From Moraxellaceae bacterium UBA2032 (GTDB taxonomy: Bacteria > Pseudomonadota > Gammaproteobacteria > Pseudomonadales > Moraxellaceae), in contig DDBM01000129.1 of assembly GCA_002333125.1 (NCBI GenBank), forward strand, positions 85,262 to 90,595: a stretch of 5,334 nt of DNA. The letters run 5' to 3'. The first letter of the stretch is position 1. Each line of letters opens with the position of its first letter. Both the position numbers and the translations under genes were made by a program. Shown here piece by piece: positions 1 to 5,334 of the stretch. The notes beneath the pieces are model-generated. The model did not search any database, was not told where the DNA came from, and worked only from the letters and a program-made list of their open reading frames with translations.

Positions 1-503
1 GCAACCATAGGCTTTTCGGCACGTAAGGTCGCCAAAATATTTTCGACACAGGTTTCGGCCATGATTTTAACTTTATCGCATGGTAACTCTAAGCGTTTGC
101 CGCGCATTGCCACTTGCGATAACGATTCTTCGCCCGTGATATATAAAGCATTATGGTTTTGCGCCAAATGGGTTAATGTTTGCAAAAGAATAGTCGATTT
201 GCCAATACCAGGGTCACCGCCAATTAACACCACCGAGCCAGCTACTAAGCCGCCACCAAGTACACGGTCAAGCTCCGATAAACCTGTTAAAGTGCGGTCA
301 ACGGTGTTAATACTTACTTGGTCAAGAATCGTGACTTGGCTTACTTGTCCTGAATAATTACCACGTTGCCGTGGCGCAAGCGAGCTATCGGCTTTGACTT
401 CGTGAATGCTATTCCATGCGTGGCATTCGCTGCATTGACCTGCCCATTTAAAAAAGCTACTACCGCAGGCATTACAGGTATAAGAAGTTTTGATTTTACT
501 CAT
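1..503 (-). CDS. radA: DNA repair/recombination ATPase RadA (Sms), N-terminal part, cut by window edge
   Basis: RadA is a RecA-like cytoplasmic ATPase that helps process recombination intermediates during DNA repair by promoting branch migration. Reading from the ATG at 503 gives 167 codons before the left edge, against about 455-460 residues for a whole RadA, so the C-terminal two thirds is missing. Visible in order: an N-terminal four-cysteine zinc finger (C10-x2-C13 and C24-x2-C27, with a W-x-G-x-C context), the 'LDRVLGGG' entry strand (78-85), a Walker A loop GDPGIGKST (96-104, K102) and the RadA signature TGEES (123-127). The KNRFG motif and the Lon-like C-terminal domain lie outside the window. 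No purine-rich Shine-Dalgarno sequence is seen before the ATG. The start is supported because it places the zinc finger at the very N-terminus, as in the family. The gene is divergent from the lipoprotein gene to its right. Family assignment is very secure. Confidence 0.97.
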   Translation of the reverse strand, partial: MSKIKTSYTCNACGSSFFKWAGQCSECHAWNSIHEVKADSSLAPRQRGNYSGQVSQVTILDQVSINTVDRTLTGLSELDRVLGGGLVAGSVVLIGGDPGIGKSTILLQTLTHLAQNHNALYITGEESLSQVAMRGKRLELPCDKVKIMAETCVENILATLRAEKPMV

Positions 504-644
504 TGTTTTGGGGCAATATAGTTAGGTAAAAGAAATTAAAGCTAGAGTACGTTTTTTTGGCACAGAAGCAAACAGTTAAGCGACATAAACAGACGCATTT
601 TGCCAAATACATATTCTTTATCATTGTAAAAATAAGAGGACATA

Positions 645-1328
645 ATGAATAACCGCTATAAAAATAAAGTTTTTTCTCTTGTCATTTTGGCTATGTTAAC
701 AACCGCCTGTGGCCGTCAAGAAAATGCAGACTTACAACAACAGTCCGAGCAAGCCACCGAAACCTACAAAAAAACCTTAGAAGCTAATGGTATGGTTGAA
801 GCCCAATTAGCAGGTAAAGAAGCCTATAAACTACCCACGCGCCCCGATGAGCCAGACGCGATTTTGACGATTAAAGATGTACAAGCCATGACCACGCCCG
901 AACAACTGGCAAAAGCCTTAGCTGCGCCAGATGCGGAAGTAAGATTGGCGGCGGTGCAAGGTTTAAATGCCTTTGCAGGGCATTTGCCCGATGTGGCTTT
1001 GCAGCGTTTAATGAATATGTTAGAGGCCGAATCAGACCCAATGATTGTACCTGCTGTTGCAAAGTTACTAGGTAATTCGTGCCATCCTGCGGTGATGGTC
1101 ATGTTATTAAATAATTTAAAGCGAGACGTAAGTAGCATTAATATGGAAGCCTTAAAAGTATTGGGCGATGTGGCAGGTTATAGAACGGTTGAAGGCATTG
1201 ATGCGTTATTAGAACGTTTAGATGATGGCCAAGCTACGCCAACGGCTAACTTGGTGCGCTCAGAGGCCGAAATTGCTAAAGCTAAAGTTTTGGCGCGTAA
1301 TGGTCGCGCTTTGTTGTGTACTTGGTAA
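645..1328 (+). CDS. Putative HEAT-repeat-like lipoprotein of unknown function
   Basis: I do not recognise a named family. The 227-residue protein begins with a lipoprotein signal: positive n-region (R4, K6, K8), hydrophobic core about residues 9-18, then LTTAC with C22 as the probable lipidated cysteine. The -3 position is Thr rather than the usual Leu, so the lipobox is slightly off consensus. Position +2 is Gly, not Asp, which in enterobacteria would favour sorting to the outer membrane. After a polar, Gln/Glu-rich linker (about 24-75), residues about 84-195 form repeated amphipathic helix pairs (for example PDAEVRLAAVQGL at 95-107) resembling HEAT/armadillo repeats, which usually act as protein-binding scaffolds. 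Two further cysteines are C146 and C225. The ATG has an AGAGGA Shine-Dalgarno sequence at 635-640, only 4 bases upstream. Codon use resembles its neighbours. A periplasm-facing scaffold role is inference only. Confidence 0.85.
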   Translation: MNNRYKNKVFSLVILAMLTTACGRQENADLQQQSEQATETYKKTLEANGMVEAQLAGKEAYKLPTRPDEPDAILTIKDVQAMTTPEQLAKALAAPDAEVRLAAVQGLNAFAGHLPDVALQRLMNMLEAESDPMIVPAVAKLLGNSCHPAVMVMLLNNLKRDVSSINMEALKVLGDVAGYRTVEGIDALLERLDDGQATPTANLVRSEAEIAKAKVLARNGRALLCTW

Positions 1329-1351
1329 AAACACTTAACGCCAAAAACGAA

Positions 1352-1384
1352 AACCCCGCATAACAAAGCAATTGTAGCGGGGTT
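1352..1384. terminator. GC-rich hairpin, probable intrinsic terminator, better on the minus strand
   Basis: AACCCCGC (1352-1359) pairs perfectly with GCGGGGTT (1377-1384). The 17-base loop can fold further through short A/T-rich pairings (ACAA-type against TTGT-type). Read on the plus strand, 24 bases after the lipoprotein stop, the stem is followed only by a weak T-rich stretch (TTGGTTCGTC). Read on the minus strand, the stem runs into TTTTCGTTTTT, a much better U-tract. The hairpin may serve the lipoprotein gene, a minus-strand transcript, or both. Confidence 0.6.
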
Positions 1385-1409
1385 GGTTCGTCTGCATGAC
1401 GGACAAGAG

Positions 1410-1423
1410 GGGCATTACTGCCC
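1410..1423. other. Small hairpin in the lipoprotein-clpS gap
   Basis: GGGCA (1410-1414) and TGCCC (1419-1423) form a perfect 5-bp stem closed by a TTAC loop, extendable by a G-T pair at 1409/1424. No T-run follows on either strand, so it is not a terminator by itself. Read on the minus strand it encloses an AGGG-like sequence and an ATG (1415-1413), so it could mask a translation start there if that strand is transcribed. A stem of this size can also arise by chance. Confidence 0.35.
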
Positions 1424-1547
1424 TAACGGACTAACAAACAAATTGTAAAAAACTCATCTTAGTAATTTTGTTTCTCCTCTTAGTTTGCCATTAATTTAAG
1501 CGTAGTTGAGTTTAAAGATTGTGCAAGGCTATTTTTTTAATTAATTT

Positions 1548-1576
1548 TTGTGAAAGACTTTTGAGCTATTTATCGT
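1548..1576 (+). promoter_or_regulatory. Candidate sigma-70-type promoter for clpSA
   Basis: TTGTGA (1548-1553) and TATCGT (1571-1576) each match four of six consensus positions and are separated by the optimal 17 bases. An A/T tract (1531-1547), similar to an UP element, lies directly upstream of the -35 box. It would start transcription near 1583 and leave a leader of about 115 bases before clpS. This is the best match I found in the gap, but such matches are common in AT-rich DNA. Confidence 0.35.
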
Positions 1577-1699
1577 CATTTTACTAGTCTTTGTCGTAAA
1601 AAACGAAAATCTTCTTGAGATTTTACCCAATCAAACCCATACCTTAGTTAAGTGAATATGTTTAAATAAGGCTTCTGTTATTTTTGTAGGCTGCTTGTG

Positions 1700-2065
1700 A
1701 TGGGCAATACTCCCAGTAATCAACTAATATTGAATCAAATGTCAAATGAAGATAGAGAATCGGGTGATACCAGTGTTGTTTTAGAAACAGCTAAACCACA
1801 ACTTAAAGAACCATCGTTTTATCAGGTTGTTGTACTAAATGATGACTATACACCGATGGATTTTGTGGTAGAAGTATTAGAGCAGTTTTTTGCATTAAGT
1901 ATTGAACAAGCAACACAGGTGATGTTAACGATTCATCATCAAGGACAAGCTGTTGCAGGCGTATATCCTAAAGATATTGCCGAAACTAAAGCTCAGCAAG
2001 TGATAGAATTTTCACGCCATAATGGACATCCGTTGTTGTGTCGCGTAGAAAAAAAACCTGATTAG
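1700..2065 (+). CDS. clpS: ATP-dependent Clp protease adaptor ClpS (N-degron recognin)
   Basis: ClpS binds proteins bearing destabilising N-terminal residues (Leu, Phe, Tyr, Trp) and hands them to ClpA for unfolding and degradation by ClpP in the cytoplasm. The 121-residue product has a disordered, charged N-terminal tail of about 37 residues, then the conserved core. The binding-pocket residues of E. coli ClpS are all present: N47-D48-D49 (N34-D36), M53 of the TPM motif (M40), H79 (H66) and L112 in HPLLC (L99). The residues that contact the ClpA N-domain correspond to D92 (E79 in E. coli, a conservative change) and K97 (K84). The tail is some 13 residues longer than in E. coli. Start choice: GTG at 1697 and ATG at 1700 are adjacent and in frame. 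A weak TAGG (1687-1690) stands 9 bases before the ATG, and I chose the ATG. An internal ATG at 1739 has no ribosome-binding site. The gene is first in an operon with clpA. Confidence 0.96.
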   Translation: MGNTPSNQLILNQMSNEDRESGDTSVVLETAKPQLKEPSFYQVVVLNDDYTPMDFVVEVLEQFFALSIEQATQVMLTIHHQGQAVAGVYPKDIAETKAQQVIEFSRHNGHPLLCRVEKKPD

Positions 2066-2077
2066 CTACTTTAAACA

Positions 2078-2084
2078 GTAGGAG
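2078..2084 (+). promoter_or_regulatory. Strong ribosome-binding site of clpA
   Basis: GTAGGAG lies 5 bases before the clpA ATG, inside the 24-base clpS-clpA spacer. It is much stronger than the weak TAGG before clpS and fixes the clpA start, giving clpA its own translation initiation within the shared transcript. Confidence 0.75.
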
Positions 2085-2089
2085 TTGCC

Positions 2090-4372
2090 ATGTTAAGCCG
2101 CGATTTAGAAGTTTCGTTAAATGTAGCATTCCGTGATGCTCGAGCTAAACGTCATGAGTTTATGACGGTTGAGCATCTTCTATTGGCCTTACTCGACAAT
2201 GAATCTGCTGCTAAAGTGCTTAAAGCCTGCGGTGGCGATCTTGCCACTTTACGCCGTGAATTAGCTCAGTTTGTTGAAGATACCACGCCCAAATTATTGA
2301 CTAAAGATACCGACCGCGAAACTCAACCAACCCTTGGTTTTCAACGTGTATTACAACGTGCTGTGTTTCATGTGCAGTCATCGGGCAAAAAAGAAGTCTT
2401 AGGGGCGAATGTTTTAGTTGCTATTTTTTCGGAGCAAGAATCACAATCGGTTTACTTCTTGAAAAAGCAAAACATTAACCGCCTAGATATTGTTAACTTT
2501 ATTTCTCATGGTATTAGTAAGTTAGGCGATGAAGGCGCAGAGGAAGGGGCTATTGAGCCTACTCAACAAACTGACGAAGACGGTGATGTTACGCCTAAAA
2601 GCGCATTGACCGCGTATGCCAGTAATCTTAACGAGTTAGCGCAAGCAGGCAAAATTGACCCATTAATTGGCCGTGATATTGAAGTCGAGCGTGCCGCACA
2701 AATTTTGTGCCGTCGTCGTAAAAATAATCCCTTATTAGTGGGCGAACCGGGTGTAGGTAAAACCGCCATTGCCGAAGGTTTGGCATGGTTAATTGTGAGC
2801 AATAAAGCCCCTGAGCCTTTAGCTAAAGCGGTGGTGTATAGCCTAGATTTAGGCTCTTTATTGGCAGGTACAAAATATCGTGGCGATTTTGAAAAACGCT
2901 TTAAAGCGGTATTAAACGAATTAGCTAAGCAAAAAGAAGCCATTTTATTTATTGATGAAATTCATACTATTATTGGTGCAGGTGCAGCCAGTGGTGGCGT
3001 GATGGATGCTTCTAACTTAATTAAGCCTGTATTAGTTAATGGTACTTTGCGCTGTATGGGTTCTACCACCTATCAAGAGTATCGTGGTATTTTTGAAAAA
3101 GATCGTGCTTTGTCACGCCGCTTTCAAAAAATAGATGTTCCAGAGCCAACCGTTAGCGAAACCTATCAAATTCTTAAAGGTTTAAAGTCGCGTTTTGAAG
3201 AGCATCATGGCGTACGTTACACCGAAAAAGCCTTAGAGGTTGCCTCAGAATTGGCTGACCGTTATATCAACGAGCGTTTTTTGCCTGATAAAGCCATTGA
3301 TGTAATTGATGAAGCAGGGGCGTTACAACGCTTACAACCTGCTGATAAACGCAAAGACGTAATTGGTGTTTCTGAGATTGAAGAAGTAGTAGCCAAAATT
3401 GCACGTATTCCGCCTAAGTCGGTATCTACCAACGATAAAGAAGCATTACGCAATTTAGAGCGTGACCTTAAAATGACGGTTTTTGGTCAAAATGATGCGA
3501 TTACGGCATTATCTTCGGCGATTAAACTATCGCGTGCAGGTTTAAAAGCACCCGAAAAACCTGTAGGTAGTTTTTTGTTTGCTGGGCCAACGGGCGTGGG
3601 TAAAACCGAAGTCACTAAACAATTAGCTAAAATTTTAGGGGTTGAGTTAATTCGCTTTGATATGTCGGAATACATGGAACGTCATACGGTATCTCGTTTA
3701 ATTGGTGCGCCACCGGGTTATGTAGGTTTTGACCAAGGTGGTTTGTTAACCGACGCTATTTCTAAACATCCGCATTGTGTGTTGTTGCTTGATGAAATAG
3801 AAAAAGCACACCCAGAAGTCTTTAACTTGTTATTACAAGTGATGGATCATGGCACATTAACCGACAATAACGGCCGTAAAGCCGACTTTAGGCATGTGGT
3901 TTTGGTGTTAACAACTAATGCAGGAGCAGAGGCGGTGAGTCGTGCCAGTATTGGTTTTACACAGCAAGACCATAGTACTGACGCAATGGAAGTCATGAAA
4001 AAAATGTTTACGCCAGAGTTTCGCAATCGTTTAGATGCCATTATTCAATTTAAAGCCCTAGACCCTGTGATTATTGCAGGCGTGGTGGATAAATTTTTGG
4101 TGGAATTACAAGCGCAACTTGATGATAAACATGTGGTAATTGATGTTGATGAGTTAGCACGGACGTGGTTAGCCGAAAAAGGTTATGACAAACAGATGGG
4201 TGCAAGACCAATGGCGCGTGTGATTCAAGAAAGCCTTAAAAAGCCATTAGCTGAAAAAATCTTGTTTGGTGAATTGGCTAATCGAGGTGGTCATGTACAC
4301 ATTACCGTGGAAGATGGCAATATTGTACTACATGTAGAAAGTTTAGAAGATAAGGCGGCAACACCTGCTTAG
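2090..4372 (+). CDS. clpA: ATP-dependent Clp protease ATP-binding subunit ClpA
   Basis: ClpA is the hexameric AAA+ unfoldase that threads substrates, including N-degron proteins from ClpS and ssrA-tagged proteins, into the ClpP peptidase. The 760-residue product matches the usual length (758 in E. coli) and aligns along its whole length. The N-domain (1-~145) keeps E23 and T81 of the ClpS-binding face. An acidic linker follows (~146-170). D1 has Walker A GEPGVGKT (218-225), the pore-loop motif KYRGDFE (262-268, Y263), Walker B ILFIDE (285-290) and the arginine-finger segment RALSRRF (339-345). D2 has Walker A GPTGVGKT (499-506), pore loop GYVGFD (543-548), Walker B LLLDE (565-569), the ClpP-docking tripeptide IGF (621-623, IGL in E. 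coli) and sensor-2 GARPMAR (704-710). No catalytic residue is missing. The ATG has a strong ribosome-binding site 24 bases or fewer after clpS, so the two genes are probably cotranscribed. A terminator follows directly. Confidence 0.98.
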   Translation: MLSRDLEVSLNVAFRDARAKRHEFMTVEHLLLALLDNESAAKVLKACGGDLATLRRELAQFVEDTTPKLLTKDTDRETQPTLGFQRVLQRAVFHVQSSGKKEVLGANVLVAIFSEQESQSVYFLKKQNINRLDIVNFISHGISKLGDEGAEEGAIEPTQQTDEDGDVTPKSALTAYASNLNELAQAGKIDPLIGRDIEVERAAQILCRRRKNNPLLVGEPGVGKTAIAEGLAWLIVSNKAPEPLAKAVVYSLDLGSLLAGTKYRGDFEKRFKAVLNELAKQKEAILFIDEIHTIIGAGAASGGVMDASNLIKPVLVNGTLRCMGSTTYQEYRGIFEKDRALSRRFQKIDVPEPTVSETYQILKGLKSRFEEHHGVRYTEKALEVASELADRYINERFLPDKAIDVIDEAGALQRLQPADKRKDVIGVSEIEEVVAKIARIPPKSVSTNDKEALRNLERDLKMTVFGQNDAITALSSAIKLSRAGLKAPEKPVGSFLFAGPTGVGKTEVTKQLAKILGVELIRFDMSEYMERHTVSRLIGAPPGYVGFDQGGLLTDAISKHPHCVLLLDEIEKAHPEVFNLLLQVMDHGTLTDNNGRKADFRHVVLVLTTNAGAEAVSRASIGFTQQDHSTDAMEVMKKMFTPEFRNRLDAIIQFKALDPVIIAGVVDKFLVELQAQLDDKHVVIDVDELARTWLAEKGYDKQMGARPMARVIQESLKKPLAEKILFGELANRGGHVHITVEDGNIVLHVESLEDKAATPA

Positions 4373-4391
4373 TGTTTTAAAATATCACAAG

Positions 4392-4420
4392 ATAAAGGCC
4401 GCTATTGCGGCCTTTATTTT
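4392..4420. terminator. Bidirectional intrinsic terminator between clpA and the ETF-QO gene
   Basis: ATAAAGGCCGC (4392-4402) pairs with GCGGCCTTTAT (4407-4417) as a perfect 11-bp stem with a TATT loop, 19 bases after the clpA stop. On the plus strand it ends in TTTATTTTA. On the minus strand the A-rich arm gives TTTAT after the GC core, so it can also end the convergent gene, whose stop lies 14 bases away. It probably terminates both transcripts and prevents read-through between the convergent operons. Confidence 0.9.
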
Positions 4421-4431
4421 ACACGGCAACA

Positions 4432-5334
4432 TTACATATTAGGATAGGTAGGGCCGCCGCCGCCTTCTGGAGTGACCCAGTTAATGTTTTGTGACGGGTC
4501 TTTAATGTCACAGGTTTTGCAATGTACGCAGTTTTGCGCGTTAATTTGCAATTTAGACTCGCCAGCTAATTCAACCACTTCATACACACCTGCGGGGCAG
4601 TATAAACGTGCAGGTTCATCATACAACGGCAAATTTTTAGACATCGGAATGCTAGGATCTTTGAGTTGTAAATGTACAGGTTGGTCTTCTTCGTGGTTAG
4701 TTCCCGAAATAAATACCGATGACAATTTATCAAAGCTGATTTTGCCATCAGGCTTTGGATATTCCAATTTACGCGCTAAATCTTTACGTTCTAAGCAGTC
4801 GTAATCGGGTTTGTTGTCATGAATGGTAATAGGAAAACCATTAGGTAAAATGTTTTGGTCAATAAAGTTAAACGCTGCGCCCATCAAAAAGCCCATACGG
4901 TGCATGGCAGGGCCAAAGTTACGGTAGCGATGTAACTCTTCGTACAACCAAGAGCTTTCAAATTTTGTGGTGTAAGCGGTCACTTCGTCTCGGCCTTCGC
5001 TGCCCGATTTTAAGCTTTCAAACACCGCTTCGGCACATAACATACCCGATTTCATGGCGGTATGAGAGCCTTTGATTTTGGCAAAGTTTAAAAAGCCTGC
5101 ATCATCACCAATTAAACAGCCGCCCGCAAAGGTTAGCTTAGGTAAGGAATTTAAACCGCCTTTAATAATGGCACGTGCGCCGTAAGAAACACGTTTTGCG
5201 CCTTCTAAATATTGTTTAATAACAGGGTGGTGCTTCCAACGCTGCATTTCATCAAATGGGGACAAATAAGGGTTGCTATAAGCAAGGTCGGTAATCAAAC
5301 CTAAAGTGACTTGGTTGTTTTCGGAGTGATATAA
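4432..5334 (-). CDS. Electron transfer flavoprotein-ubiquinone oxidoreductase (ETF-QO), C-terminal part, cut by window edge
   Basis: ETF-QO is a monotopic membrane iron-sulfur flavoenzyme that takes electrons from reduced ETF (fed by acyl-CoA and other dehydrogenases) and reduces ubiquinone. The open frame continues to the right edge without a stop, giving 300 residues of an expected ~545, so the FAD-binding N-terminus lies outside. A TTG at 5298 is internal: the 12 codons upstream of it (LYHSENNQVTLG) match the family sequence. Visible segments: NPYLSPFDEMQRWKHHP (about 21-37), the FAD/quinone-side segment FAGG...IGDDAGFLN with KIKGSHTAMKSGM after it (about 69-97), and the C-terminal ferredoxin-like domain. 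That domain has the four 4Fe-4S ligands, C246 (in CPAGVYE) and C269, C272, C275 (CVHCKTC), and ends in the typical GGGGP-x-YPNM. All four cluster ligands are intact. The gene is convergent with clpA and shares its terminator. No functional link to ClpSA is implied. Confidence 0.95.
   Translation of the reverse strand, partial: LYHSENNQVTLGLITDLAYSNPYLSPFDEMQRWKHHPVIKQYLEGAKRVSYGARAIIKGGLNSLPKLTFAGGCLIGDDAGFLNFAKIKGSHTAMKSGMLCAEAVFESLKSGSEGRDEVTAYTTKFESSWLYEELHRYRNFGPAMHRMGFLMGAAFNFIDQNILPNGFPITIHDNKPDYDCLERKDLARKLEYPKPDGKISFDKLSSVFISGTNHEEDQPVHLQLKDPSIPMSKNLPLYDEPARLYCPAGVYEVVELAGESKLQINAQNCVHCKTCDIKDPSQNINWVTPEGGGGPTYPNM

Larger units (their letters stand above)
1329..1696. other. Long intergenic region with several potential RNA hairpins, no convincing protein gene
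   Basis: This gap between the lipoprotein gene and clpS is GC-richer and structured on its left side (1352-1423) and very AT-rich on the right. In order it holds a GC-rich terminator-like hairpin (1352-1384), a small stem CGTC/GACG (1389-1401), a stem GGGCA/TGCCC with a TTAC loop (1410-1423) and a loose 7-bp stem AAACAAA/TTTGTTT (1436-1442 with 1467-1473). The sequence ACGGAC occurs twice (1399-1404, 1426-1431). On the minus strand an AAGAGGAG sequence (1481-1474) resembles a strong ribosome-binding site with no proper gene behind it. A candidate plus-strand promoter sits at 1548-1576. The only reading frames are tiny (for example 26 codons on the minus strand, 1415-1335, overlapping the terminator hairpin). 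I see no cspD, which often neighbours clpS in gammaproteobacteria. Confidence 0.6.

Noticed and set aside
61..357. 98-codon plus-strand open frame
   Set aside because: It lies wholly antisense to radA, whose zinc finger and Walker A motif are unambiguous. The product is low-complexity Pro/Ser/Thr-rich and has no ribosome-binding site.
504..644. Promoters in the divergent radA-lipoprotein gap
   Set aside because: A TATATT (520-515, minus strand) and a TTGCCA (600-605, plus strand) are visible, but neither has an acceptable partner box at 16-18 bases, so I do not call a promoter for either gene.
1335..1415. 26-codon minus-strand frame overlapping the GC-rich hairpin
   Set aside because: It is not called as a gene because it reads straight through a probable terminator, its AGGG signal is weak, and I recognise nothing in the product. 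It is kept only as part of the short-transcript finding.
1396..1434. 12-codon plus-strand frame (MTDKRGITALTD) after the lipoprotein gene
   Set aside because: It has no proper ribosome-binding site and lies within the hairpin cluster. A frame this short is expected by chance.
2563..2943. 126-codon minus-strand open frame inside clpA
   Set aside because: It is antisense to the conserved D1 ATPase motifs of ClpA and is explained by codon bias of the sense gene.
3950..3958. IGF instead of the E. coli IGL tripeptide in the ClpP-docking loop of ClpA
   Set aside because: Phe at this position is a conservative change seen in other ClpP-partner ATPases such as ClpX. It does not suggest loss of ClpP binding.
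4472..4804. 110-codon plus-strand open frame
   Set aside because: It is antisense to the conserved 4Fe-4S domain of ETF-QO and resembles no protein, so it is a shadow frame.
4432..5298. TTG at 5298 as the start of the ETF-QO gene
   Set aside because: The frame continues upstream to the window edge with residues that match the family. The gene is therefore truncated by the window and not a short 288-residue protein.

Overview
The window is an AT-rich stretch of a bacterial chromosome, roughly 40 % G+C by eye and not computed. It most likely comes from a gammaproteobacterium: ClpA and ClpS can be aligned almost residue for residue with the E. coli proteins from memory, and RadA and the ETF-ubiquinone oxidoreductase are also proteobacterial in type. 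Genus cannot be decided from what is here. There is no mobile element, CRISPR array, rRNA or tRNA.

Layout from left to right. (1) The first 503 bases, on the minus strand, are the N-terminal part of radA, a DNA-recombination ATPase that runs off the left edge. (2) A 141-base divergent gap leads to a plus-strand gene for a 227-residue lipoprotein carrying HEAT-like helical repeats, which I cannot name. (3) A 371-base gap follows, with no convincing protein gene. It is not featureless: it holds a GC-rich terminator-like hairpin, two smaller hairpins, an orphan minus-strand Shine-Dalgarno sequence and a plausible plus-strand promoter for the next operon. (4) clpS and clpA lie 24 bases apart on the plus strand as a classic two-gene operon. 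(5) A strong bidirectional terminator separates clpA from a convergent minus-strand gene. That gene is the C-terminal part of an electron-transfer-flavoprotein:ubiquinone oxidoreductase and runs off the right edge.

How the genes work together: ClpS delivers proteins with N-degrons to the ClpA unfoldase, which feeds them to the ClpP peptidase (clpP is not in the window). The other genes are independent housekeeping or hypothetical functions with no evident link to ClpSA. RadA acts in recombinational repair, and ETF-QO passes electrons from the flavoprotein ETF to the quinone pool.

I found no clear undescribed system. The items most worth a second look are the structured gap between the lipoprotein gene and clpS, which may encode a short RNA (minus strand favoured), and the unnamed HEAT-repeat lipoprotein.
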